Assembly (NCBI GenBank): GCA_964651495.1
Contig: CAZYWP010000025.1
Coordinates: forward strand, 1-28,224
DNA from: CAZNVB01 sp964651495
GTDB taxonomy: Bacteria > Acidobacteriota > Aminicenantia > Aminicenantales > UBA8522
Direction: 5' to 3'
DNA length: 28,224 nucleotides
The notes below the pieces were generated by a model. It searched no databases, had not been told where the DNA came from, and worked only from the letters and a program-made list of their open reading frames with translations. Of this stretch, positions 20,954 to 28,167 are shown in pieces. A program made the position numbers and the translations under genes. Every line of letters begins with the position of its first letter. Within the stretch, counting starts at the first letter, position 1.

Positions 20954-23378
20954 ATCACCCTCCCCCCAACCCCCTCCCCTCAAGGGAGGGGGAAAAAGAA
21001 ATTCTCCTGCACTCAAGATGGGGCAAGAAAATCAGGTTGCTACTCATCACAAGGGCGGAAAAAAGGAGCGAAGGATTTACGCGGCCGCAGGCCTAATCCT
21101 CGTAGCTGCGGCTGTTTTGCTGATCCGGTTTGCCATTCATCCGAAAAAAACCAATTTCGGCCGGCTGCGGGGGGATCAGAAATTCAATTGTCTTCTCGTC
21201 ACCGTCGACACCCTGCGGGCCGACCGGCTCGGCTGTTATGGCTTTCCGCGCGTCGAGACCCCGACCATCGACGGGTTCGCCGGCCGCGGAGTCAAGTTCG
21301 AAAAATGCATCGCTCAGACCCCGCTCACCCTGCCGTCCCACACCTCGCTGCTCACGGGAACGTATCCTTTCTTTCACGGCGTCAGGGATAACGGCGGGTT
21401 TGTCGTCCCCGGCGAGATGAAAACCCTGGCCGAAGCGTTCAAGGACAACGGCTACGCCACCGCGGCCTTTGTCGGCGCTTACGTCCTCGATTCGAAATGG
21501 GGACTGGACCAGGGATTCGATTACTACTTCGACCAGTTCGACCTGAGCAAATTCGAGAAGATATCGCTCGGGAGCGTGCAGCGGCCGGCCAACGAGGTGA
21601 TGGACGAGGCGCTGAAGTGGCTGGAACAGAACAAGGGGTCGAAATTTTTTGCCTGGATCCACCTCTACGACCCGCACACTCCCTACGAGCCTCCGCCGCC
21701 TTTCGACAGCCGCTATCCGAAGAACCCCTACCTGGGGGAGATCGCCTTCGCCGATTCCGAGCTCGGCCGGTTATGGCGCTGGCTCGAGGATTCCGGCCTG
21801 GCCGAGAGCTCATTCCTCGTTTTCGCCGCCGACCACGGGGAGAGCTTGGGGGAGCACCAGGAGGCCAGCCACGGGTTCTTCGTCTACCAGGAAGCCATCC
21901 ATGTCCCGCTGATCTTCGTCACCCCGTTCGCCAGGTTCCAGGGCCTCAGCTCGGCCGAGGTCGTCTCGCTCGTCGACATCATGCCGACCGTACTCGAAAT
22001 GTCGGGCTTCCCTATCCCGGAGGAGGTGCAGGGAGAAAGCCTCCTCCCCTGCTTCTCCAACCCCTCGAAAGACGCGGTCCGGTTCGCCTATTCCGAAACC
22101 TTCTATCCGCGTTACCATTACGGCTGGTCGGAGCTGCGCAGCTATCAGAACAAGACTCATAAACTCATCATCGCCCCGCAACGGGAACTCTATGACCTCG
22201 CCGCCGATGCCGACGAGGTGAAAAACCTGGCCGCCGTCGAACCGAAAATCCTGCTGGGCCTGGAGGGCGCGGCGACAGGCTTCATTGACCGGCTGAGCCG
22301 GAATGCCTACCAGATGGACTTCCGCAAGATCGACGAGGAGACGCGCGAGAAGCTCGCCACCCTCGGCTACATCGGTTCATTTACCGACGCATCTAAGCTG
22401 GAGGGAAAGGCGCTGGCCAACCCCAAAGAAAAGATCGTCATCTTCAACGAGCTGTCGCGGGCCCGGGAGATCGGGATGAGCGGCCGGGCAGACGAGGCCA
22501 TTCCGATCATCCAGGCCATTATCGCCGCGGACCCGGAGATCAACGACGCTTATTTTTCTCTCGGCAACATCTATTTCAAGCAGGGAAATTTCCAAGCGGC
22601 TATTGCCGCCTTCGAGCAGGCGCTGGAACGAAAGCCCGATGACAGCTTTTGCGTGATCAACATCGCCAACTCCTACCAGAGGATGGGGCAGCCGGCCGAG
22701 GCCGAGCGGTACGTCATCGAGCACCTGAAAAAAGGCTTCTCCGACCCGCAGCTGTATTTTCTCCTGGGCACAGTGTGTTTTGTCCAGAAAAAATACGACG
22801 ACGCCATCAAGTATTACGACGAGTGCCTCTCCTACAACTCCGACTCAGCGGCTTCGCACACCGCCCTGGCGGCCATTTATCTCATCCGCGAGGACCTGAC
22901 CAAGGCCGAAGAGCACGTCAACGCCGGCCTGGCCATCAACCCCCGGATCACCAACCTTCAGTACAACCGGGCCCAGCTCCTGGAAAAGCAGGGGAAACCG
23001 GAGGAAGCCGCCGCAGCCTACAAGAGCGAGCTCGAGCACTCGCCCAAACACTTCAAGGCCAGCTTCAACCTCTCGCGCCTCTGCCGCATCCTGGGCCGGG
23101 AGGACGAAGAGCGCCGATATCTGGAGCTGACGATGGAGAGCAACCCGGAATTCCCGCTCAGCTATTTCTACCTGGCGCGAATCATGCTCAACCATGGTGA
23201 AGACTACGAGGAGGCGGTGCGCCTGGTCAAGAAGGGGATCGAGCTGCGGCCGGACGACAAAGACCTCCCGCTCGGCTATTTCCTCCTTGCCGACCTCTAC
23301 AACCGGCTGGGCCAGGCGGCGCTCGCAGCCGAATACGCCCGCAAGGGACAGGGCCTCGCCAGCGCTAATTCCAAGTGA
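20946..23378 (+). CDS. Membrane-anchored alkaline-phosphatase-superfamily (sulfatase-like) enzyme with TPR tail
   Basis: The 810-residue product is a paralogue of 8675-10879. One membrane helix (about 44-62, IYAAAGLILVAAAVLLIRFA) anchors a periplasmic sulfatase fold. Visible signatures are LLVTVDTLRADRLGCYG (metal Asp88), TLPSHTSLLTGTYPFFHGV from Thr128, and AADHGESLGEH. The C-x-P-x-R formylglycine site is T-L-P-S-H, so a Thr nucleophile and phospho-type chemistry are more likely than sulfate hydrolysis. From about 490 there are six or more TPR repeats (AIAAFEQALERKPDDSFC, AIKYYDECLSYNSDSAA). Residues 4-17 (SPSPQPPPLKGGGK) are translated from the right-hand DUF559 repeat, so the native start is uncertain. 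The ATG at 20946 overlaps the DUF559 stop and may be coupled; the next ATG, 21018, has no visible Shine-Dalgarno. Confidence 0.88.
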   Translation: MSESPSPQPPPLKGGGKRNSPALKMGQENQVATHHKGGKKERRIYAAAGLILVAAAVLLIRFAIHPKKTNFGRLRGDQKFNCLLVTVDTLRADRLGCYGFPRVETPTIDGFAGRGVKFEKCIAQTPLTLPSHTSLLTGTYPFFHGVRDNGGFVVPGEMKTLAEAFKDNGYATAAFVGAYVLDSKWGLDQGFDYYFDQFDLSKFEKISLGSVQRPANEVMDEALKWLEQNKGSKFFAWIHLYDPHTPYEPPPPFDSRYPKNPYLGEIAFADSELGRLWRWLEDSGLAESSFLVFAADHGESLGEHQEASHGFFVYQEAIHVPLIFVTPFARFQGLSSAEVVSLVDIMPTVLEMSGFPIPEEVQGESLLPCFSNPSKDAVRFAYSETFYPRYHYGWSELRSYQNKTHKLIIAPQRELYDLAADADEVKNLAAVEPKILLGLEGAATGFIDRLSRNAYQMDFRKIDEETREKLATLGYIGSFTDASKLEGKALANPKEKIVIFNELSRAREIGMSGRADEAIPIIQAIIAADPEINDAYFSLGNIYFKQGNFQAAIAAFEQALERKPDDSFCVINIANSYQRMGQPAEAERYVIEHLKKGFSDPQLYFLLGTVCFVQKKYDDAIKYYDECLSYNSDSAASHTALAAIYLIREDLTKAEEHVNAGLAINPRITNLQYNRAQLLEKQGKPEEAAAAYKSELEHSPKHFKASFNLSRLCRILGREDEERRYLELTMESNPEFPLSYFYLARIMLNHGEDYEEAVRLVKKGIELRPDDKDLPLGYFLLADLYNRLGQAALAAEYARKGQGLASANSK
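20956..20992. repeat. Right GC-rich palindromic repeat of the DUF559 cassette
   Basis: A linear C-rich arm (CACCCTCCCCCCAAC) is followed by a 9-bp hairpin CCCCCTCCC (20970-20978) / GGGAGGGGG (20984-20992) with loop CTCAA. It is arranged as the mirror image of 20568-20603 across the DUF559 gene, and it lies within the reading frame of the sulfatase-like gene. Confidence 0.7.
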
Positions 23379-23392
23379 GATCCGCCCCACCT

Positions 23393-23559
23393 GGGGTCAG
23401 GTCTCAACAACTAACAAAGAAGAATGATTATGGGCTAATCCATTTGGTGGGGTCAGATCGTTGTTATTGGCCAAAGACAAACAAATTCGCAATCATAGAA
23501 ATGATTTATTTTGCCAAGTCTGGCGGTCTCTCTTTTGTTAAAAGTTAAGACCTGACCCC
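23393..23559. mobile_element. 167-bp non-coding inverted-repeat element (REP/MITE-like)
   Basis: The left end GGGGTCAGGTCTCAACAACT and the right end read in reverse, GGGGTCAGGTCTTAACTTTT, are imperfect terminal inverted repeats continuing to TAACAAAGA / TAACAAAAGA (about 28 bp). A third partial motif GGGGTCAG lies inside at 23449-23456. There is no ORF. The ends match the solo repeat at 316-340 and resemble motifs associated with IS200-like REP (RAYT) transposases. This accounts for most of the 240-bp gap 23379-23619. Confidence 0.7.
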
Positions 23560-23575
23560 TTTTAAAAAATCACCC

Positions 23576-23604
23576 TTGCAATATCATTTTTGATTCACTA
23601 AACT
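23576..23604 (+). promoter_or_regulatory. Possible sigma70 promoter for the EndoQ-like gene
   Basis: TTGCAA (23576-23581), 17 nt, TAAACT (23599-23604); moderate matches. The implied start at about 23611 leaves only about 9 nt before the ATG at 23620, and no Shine-Dalgarno is visible, so the message may be nearly leaderless. Confidence 0.4.
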
Positions 23605-23619
23605 TGAGCCTTAATCCCC

Positions 23620-24912
23620 ATGAAGTTCATCGCCGACCTGCACATCCATTCCAAGTTCAGCCGTGCCACCTCCCGCGACATGACCTTCGACAGCATCGCC
23701 TACTGGGCCAAGATCAAAGGCCTTTCGCTCGTCGCCTCCAGCGATTTCACCCATCCCGAGTGGTTTTTTCTGACCAAGCAGAAGCTGGAGCCTGTGGGGA
23801 ACGGATTTTTCCGCCTCCGCAGCATCCTGCCGCCCGCCAACGGCTATCTCAAGGGCATTTCGGTCAAGCCCGACGATGTCCACTTCATCCTCTCGACGGA
23901 GATCAGCTTCATCTACTCGAAGAAGGGCAAGGTCCGCAAAGTCCACATCCTTCTCCTTGCGCCCGACTTCGAGTCCGTGGAAAAGATTAACGGCCGCCTC
24001 GGCGGCCTGGGAAACCTGCGCTCGGACGGCCGTCCCATCCTCGGGATGGACGCCAAGAATTTCGTCCGTATCGTCGCCGAGACCTGCCCCAGCTGCGTCG
24101 TCATCCCCTCCCACATCTGGACCCCCTGGTTCTCCCTTTTCGGGGCCAATTCCGGTTTCGACGCCATCGAGGAATGTTTCGAGGAGACCACGCCGTTCAT
24201 CTTCGCCCTGGAGACCGGGCTCTCCTCCGACCCGCCGATGAACTGGCGGCTCTCGGCGTTAGACAAGTACGTCCTCGTCTCCAACTCCGACGCCCACTCG
24301 CCCTCCCGCCTGGGCCGCGAGGCCAACCTTTTTGACACCGACTTCAGCTACAGGGGACTGGTCGAGGCGCTGCGCAGAAAAAACCCGGATCAGTTCCTGC
24401 GGACCATCGAGTTCTTCCCCGAGGAGGGGAAATACCATTACGACGGTCACCGCAAATGCGGAGTCGTCTTCTCGCCCAAGGAATCGATCGCCCACAAAGA
24501 CCTCTGTCCGAAGTGCGGGAAAAAGCTGACCATCGGCGTCATGCACCGCGTCGAGGAGCTGGCCGACCGCGAAGAAAACGCGCGCCCGCCGCTCAGGGTC
24601 CCCTATCAGCATCTGGTCCCGCTCAACGAAATCATCGCCGAGGCCATCGAAAAGACGCCGGAATGCCAGAGCGTCTGGGACATTTATTTTCGGCTGATCC
24701 ACGAATTCGGCAGCGAGCACGCCGTGCTGACCGCCGCCTCCATCCCGGACCTGGCCCGGATCCAGCCGGAGCGGGTCAGCCAGGGCGTGGACCGAGTGCG
24801 CAAGGGAGCGGTCAGGATCGCGCCCGGACACGACGGCTTCTACGGCCGGGTCAGCCTTTTCGAGCCGGAACTGCCCGAGGGGAACTCCGCCGGCCAACTC
24901 ACCCTGTTCTAA
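23620..24912 (+). CDS. Endonuclease Q-like PHP-domain DNA repair nuclease
   Basis: The 430-residue protein begins with a PHP metallo-domain: DLHIHSKFSRA (6-16), SDFTHPEW (41-48), and late metal ligands in SNSDAHSPSRLG (221-232). A Zn-binding region follows: GHRKCGVVFSPKES with Cys280, and CPKCGKK with Cys296 and Cys299, ahead of IGVMHRVEELADR. This layout is that of endonuclease Q, which nicks DNA 5' of deaminated bases such as uracil and hypoxanthine. The last five residues, QLTLF (426-430), match the bacterial beta-clamp-binding consensus QL(S/D)LF. That suggests recruitment to the replication clamp, parallel to the PCNA interaction reported for archaeal EndoQ. The gene is monocistronic and preceded by the inverted-repeat element. 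A less specific PHP-family label is the fallback. Confidence 0.87.
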   Translation: MKFIADLHIHSKFSRATSRDMTFDSIAYWAKIKGLSLVASSDFTHPEWFFLTKQKLEPVGNGFFRLRSILPPANGYLKGISVKPDDVHFILSTEISFIYSKKGKVRKVHILLLAPDFESVEKINGRLGGLGNLRSDGRPILGMDAKNFVRIVAETCPSCVVIPSHIWTPWFSLFGANSGFDAIEECFEETTPFIFALETGLSSDPPMNWRLSALDKYVLVSNSDAHSPSRLGREANLFDTDFSYRGLVEALRRKNPDQFLRTIEFFPEEGKYHYDGHRKCGVVFSPKESIAHKDLCPKCGKKLTIGVMHRVEELADREENARPPLRVPYQHLVPLNEIIAEAIEKTPECQSVWDIYFRLIHEFGSEHAVLTAASIPDLARIQPERVSQGVDRVRKGAVRIAPGHDGFYGRVSLFEPELPEGNSAGQLTLF

Positions 24913-24924
24913 CCTTTTTTGCCC

Positions 24925-25072
24925 GAGGCGAGGGTTTGGGGAGAGGAAGCCCGTCGAAGACTGAGCGGGCAAGGTTTCTCGACCGCAGGGAGAGAAGAGC
25001 GAAGAATGAGTTCGGAGCTGATTCTCCTCGCCGGGGAGAATCAGCGTGCTGACGACCCCAAGCCCGAGCCTT
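24925..25072 (+). ncRNA. Putative structured RNA / repeat element, copy B
   Basis: This 148-nt homologue of 4216-4359 lies between the EndoQ-like gene and the DUF151 gene. P1: GAGGC (24925-24929) with GCCTT (25068-25072), a GA/GA mismatch, then GGGTTTGGGG (24932-24941) with CCCCAAGCCC (25056-25065). P2: GCCCG (24949-24953) with CGGGC (24966-24970). P3: TTCTC-GA-CC (24976-24984), loop GCA, GG-GA-GAGAA (24988-24996). P4: GCTGATTCTCC (25017-25027) with GGAGAATCAGC (25035-25045), loop TCGCCGG. Against copy A, P1 has C-G to G-C and C-G to T-A exchanges, and in P4 a GA/GA mismatch is replaced by TG/CA pairs. Single-stranded parts (AGAGGAAG, GAGAAGAGCGAAG, TGCTGACGA) are nearly unchanged. Function unknown. 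Confidence 0.65.
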
Positions 25073-25074
25073 TC

Positions 25075-25103
25075 TTGACTTTACCCCCACCAAAACTTAT
25101 ATT
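25075..25103 (+). promoter_or_regulatory. Sigma70 promoter of the DUF151 gene
   Basis: TTGACT (25075-25080), a 17-nt spacer and TATATT (25098-25103), each five of six to consensus. The -35 box starts two nt after the end of RNA element B. The Shine-Dalgarno CGAGGAGA (25112-25119) precedes the ATG at 25127. Confidence 0.75.
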
Positions 25104-25126
25104 AGATTTATCGAGGAGACAAGGCG

Positions 25127-25612
25127 ATGGAAATTCCGATGAAAATCAAGGGGCTGGTCGTCGACCCCATCTCCAAGATGCCCATTATCGTCCTGGAGGA
25201 CCCCCAGACCGAACGAATCCTGCCCATCTGGATCGGGGTCTTCGAAGCCAACGCGATCGCCCTGACCATCGAAAACATCCCCACGCCGCGACCGATGACC
25301 CACGATCTCATAAAAAACGTCCTCGATAAACTCGCCATCGCCGTGGAAAAAATCGTGGTCAACGACGTCCGAGACAATACCTTTTATGCCATCATCCACT
25401 GCCGCCATAACGAGGCCCCCGTCCTGATCGACTCCCGGCCGTCCGACGCCATCGCCCTGGCCCTGCGCATGAATTCCCCGATCTTCGTCGAAGACGAGGT
25501 GGTTAAGAGAGCGCAGAGCCTCAAATTCGATGAGAACTGGGAGGACTCGGAAAAGTTGCGCAGCTGGCTGGAAAACCTCAAGCCGGAGGATTTCGGCAAA
25601 TACAAAATGTAA
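25127..25612 (+). CDS. Bifunctional nuclease family protein (DUF151)
   Basis: The 161-residue protein has the DUF151/BFN hallmarks: an N-terminal VVDPISKMPIIVLED, then LPIWIGVFEANAIALTIEN (about 33-51), RPMTHDLIKNVL (about 55-66), and the highly conserved VLIDSRPSDAIALALRMNSPIFV (about 104-126). Plant BFN1-type homologues have RNase and DNase activity; the bacterial role is not firmly known. In many bacteria it is a small soluble cytoplasmic protein. The gene has its own sigma70 promoter and a good ribosome-binding site. It lies between a full copy of the RNA-like repeat upstream and an inverted fragment of the same repeat directly after its stop codon. It converges on lptFG. Confidence 0.9.
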   Translation: MEIPMKIKGLVVDPISKMPIIVLEDPQTERILPIWIGVFEANAIALTIENIPTPRPMTHDLIKNVLDKLAIAVEKIVVNDVRDNTFYAIIHCRHNEAPVLIDSRPSDAIALALRMNSPIFVEDEVVKRAQSLKFDENWEDSEKLRSWLENLKPEDFGKYKM

Positions 25613-25649
25613 GGGCTCGGACTTCCTCTCCCCCAAGCCCTCGCCTATC
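25613..25649 (-). repeat. Truncated, inverted copy of the RNA-like repeat (copy C)
   Basis: On the minus strand, AGGCGAGGGCTTGGGG followed by GAGAGGAAGTCCG repeats the first 30 nt of copies A and B. It then runs straight into AGCCCTT, like the 3' end of copy B. The middle appears deleted, possibly between CCG microhomologies. It starts directly after the DUF151 stop codon. Confidence 0.55.
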
Positions 25650-25678
25650 AATAAAAAAGAAAAGAAAACTGGCTAAGG

Positions 25679-28096
25679 TCAAGTGCGGAGGCGGAAGAGC
25701 AAGTAGAGGCCGAGCGGGCAGAAGAGAAGGTTGGGGCCCCAGGACGACAGGAAAGCGCTGAGGAAGCCGATGTACCCGAGGCTGCGGAAGACGCCCAGCG
25801 CTCCCCAGTAGATCATGGCGATGGCGACGCTCATCCCCAGCCCCACCAGCGCCCCCCGCTTTCCCATCGAGAAGGCAAAAGGAACGGCGAGCAGGGCCAT
25901 AATCAGGGAGACCAGGGGAAAGGAAAGCTTCGAGTACAGGTCCACCTTGAACCGCGTCGTCTCGAACCCCATCTCCTCCACCTCAGCGGTGTATTCCTTG
26001 AGCTCCCGGAAGCTCATCAGGGCGGGTTCCCTCGATTCCTTGACGAAGTAGCCCGCTTCTTCCTCCAGGCCCAGTGTCGTCTCCGCGAAAGTCTCGAACC
26101 GGCTCTCCCGCTCCCCCCCGAAGCTCCGCGACCAGCCGTTGGCCAGCCCCAGCGTCGTTCCCTCCAGGCGCCCCTTCTCGGCGTAGACGCGTCTTTTGAG
26201 GGACCAGGAGCGGGGGTCGATATCATAGACGGAGAGCTGGCTGAAAACGCTGCTGCCGGGCTCATAGTAGCTGTAGTGGTAGATCCGGCTCTTGTCCCGG
26301 CCGAGGACCCAGCGGCGGTCAAGGAAGCTGTAACTCCGCGCCGGGATGTCGTTGATCCCGTTCCAGATTTCTTCGGCCTTCTTATTCGCTGAGGGGAGGA
26401 CGCGCTCCTGGAGGGCAAAAGAAAACAGGCTGACCAGGGTGGCGACAAAGACGACCGGGAGGATCAGCCGATAGACGCTGATGCCGCAGGCCTTCATGGC
26501 TGTGATCTCGTTCGATTTGGTCATCAGGCCGAGAGTCAGCAGCGTGGTCGCGAGGACGGCCACGGGAAAGATGTAATGGACGAACTCGGGGATGCGGAAC
26601 TGGATGTACCGAAACAGGAGAGAAATCGACTTATTGTGCTCGTAGACGTTGTCGATCCGCTCGAAGAAGGTGACGATGATCGAGATCAACAGGAGCGCCA
26701 GGAAGACAAGGACGAAAATGGCCGCGTACTTGCGCGTCATATAGCGGTCGAGGATGTTGGGGAAGCGGAGCTGCAGACGCGGCCGTCTCCAGGCTATCCA
26801 TTTCAGGGCGCGCGGGGAAACCCGGACCCGGATGAGCACCGTCGCGGCGCCGCGTTTCCTCAGCAGGCGGGAAAACAGGCCGAGAAGCGGAGATTCCCTG
26901 GCCGCGCGGGCAAAGAGGTAGGCGCCCGCCAGGAGAAAGAGGATGTTCGGCCCCCACATCCCCAGGAAGGGCGAGATCCGCCCCTCCATGGCCATCTTTT
27001 CGCCCGCCGTTATCAGGACATAATAGACGAGGATGATGCCCAGGCTGATGGTGAACCCGCTCGTCCGGCCGCCTTTCCGGGTGGAGATGCCGAGAGGGAT
27101 TCCCATCAGCACAAAGATGAAGCAGACGAACGGCAGGGCGAATTTCTTGTGGACCTCGACCCAGTGGGACCGCCATTCGCGCCCGTTCTGCTCGAGGGCG
27201 AACCGGATTTCCCGGCCGTGGCTGGCCGCGCCGGGGTCGCCCCCGCCGGCAGCCGTCATCCTCTTGCCTTCAGCCTCAAGCCTGATTCTGTTCTCTCTGA
27301 TTTTATCGACGCCCCGCAGGAGCTCCTCGATATCTTTTTCCCGCACCCGTTTCTCGCTCGAGAATTGGGCGAAGAGGCCTTCCACGTTGATCTCCTCTTC
27401 GATGCGCTTAAAGAAGGTGATGCTGTACCGGTCCGGTTCCGGCAGCGGCAGCGTGTGCATGGCCCCGTCGAAGAGCTCCAGGGTCGCCCTTTTGGCTTCG
27501 GGGAAAAAATTGAGCCGGCCGGCCCGGGCGAAGATGACCCGGTTTTCTTCGGCCTTGTCGGCGAGATGGACGAAGACATTCTTCCACCTGTTTTCGGAGG
27601 TGATATCCTGGATGAACAGCACGGTCTGGGGAATCGATTCATTGAACTCGCGGGCCTTGATGTTGAGCTGGACCTTGGACAGGACCGATTGAGTCAGGGT
27701 CTGGACCCAGCGGTAGTTCGCCCGGGGTGCGAGGTAGAGGGTCAGAGCGGATGTCACCAGCCACCCCCCGAAGGCGAAAAGGAACACCGGCCAGAGGATC
27801 CGGGTGTTGCGGATGCCCAGGGTGCGGAAGGCGACGATCTCGGAGTCGGAGGAGAGACGGCTCAGGCCGGCCAGGATGCCCATCAGGACGGACATCGGGA
27901 CGGCGAAGGCGAGGACCGAAGGGACGAGGTAGAGGAAGATCCGGGCGACCGCGGCGAAGGAAACGCCCCTGGCGATGAACAGCTCCGAGAGGATAAAGAC
28001 CTGGTTCATCAGGAGGACGAAGGAATAGACCAGCAGGCCGAGGAAGAAGGGGGGAGTGATTTCTTTGAGGAGATAGCGGTCGAAGAACTTCAGCAT
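25679..28096 (-). CDS. Fused LptF-LptG lipopolysaccharide export permease
   Basis: The 805-residue inner-membrane protein contains two complete YjgP/YjgQ-family permease units in one chain. The first (about 1-400) begins MLKFFDRYLLKEITPPFF and has helices near 15-35, 50-75 and 100-120. A periplasmic beta-jellyroll and C-terminal helices including LPFVCFIFVLMGIPLGIST follow. After a basic linker (about 405-445), a second unit begins ILDRYMTRKYAAIFVLVFLA and repeats the plan, ending FPLVSLIMALLAVPFAFSMGKRG and a final helix pair. LptF and LptG are normally separate ~360-residue partners that, with the LptB ATPase, extract LPS toward LptC/A/D. A fused chain would fix 1:1 stoichiometry. The ATG at 28096 is 71 bp downstream of the groEL stop, behind a terminator. 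A TACAAT box at 28105-28110 may be its -10. Confidence 0.92.
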   Translation of the reverse strand: MLKFFDRYLLKEITPPFFLGLLVYSFVLLMNQVFILSELFIARGVSFAAVARIFLYLVPSVLAFAVPMSVLMGILAGLSRLSSDSEIVAFRTLGIRNTRILWPVFLFAFGGWLVTSALTLYLAPRANYRWVQTLTQSVLSKVQLNIKAREFNESIPQTVLFIQDITSENRWKNVFVHLADKAEENRVIFARAGRLNFFPEAKRATLELFDGAMHTLPLPEPDRYSITFFKRIEEEINVEGLFAQFSSEKRVREKDIEELLRGVDKIRENRIRLEAEGKRMTAAGGGDPGAASHGREIRFALEQNGREWRSHWVEVHKKFALPFVCFIFVLMGIPLGISTRKGGRTSGFTISLGIILVYYVLITAGEKMAMEGRISPFLGMWGPNILFLLAGAYLFARAARESPLLGLFSRLLRKRGAATVLIRVRVSPRALKWIAWRRPRLQLRFPNILDRYMTRKYAAIFVLVFLALLLISIIVTFFERIDNVYEHNKSISLLFRYIQFRIPEFVHYIFPVAVLATTLLTLGLMTKSNEITAMKACGISVYRLILPVVFVATLVSLFSFALQERVLPSANKKAEEIWNGINDIPARSYSFLDRRWVLGRDKSRIYHYSYYEPGSSVFSQLSVYDIDPRSWSLKRRVYAEKGRLEGTTLGLANGWSRSFGGERESRFETFAETTLGLEEEAGYFVKESREPALMSFRELKEYTAEVEEMGFETTRFKVDLYSKLSFPLVSLIMALLAVPFAFSMGKRGALVGLGMSVAIAMIYWGALGVFRSLGYIGFLSAFLSSWGPNLLFCPLGLYLLFRLRT

Positions 28097-28111
28097 CCCG
28101 CTCTATTGTAT

Positions 28112-28141
28112 AAAAAAAAAGGAGCGGCGGAAAGCCGCTCC
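28112..28141 (-). terminator. Rho-independent terminator after groEL
   Basis: An 8-bp stem GGAGCGGC (28121-28128) / GCCGCTCC (28134-28141), loop GGAAA, extended by AA/TT, is followed on the minus strand by nine T residues (28120-28112). It separates groEL from lptFG. Confidence 0.92.
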
Positions 28142-28167
28142 TTAAAATCTCGGTTGAGCTACGGAGC

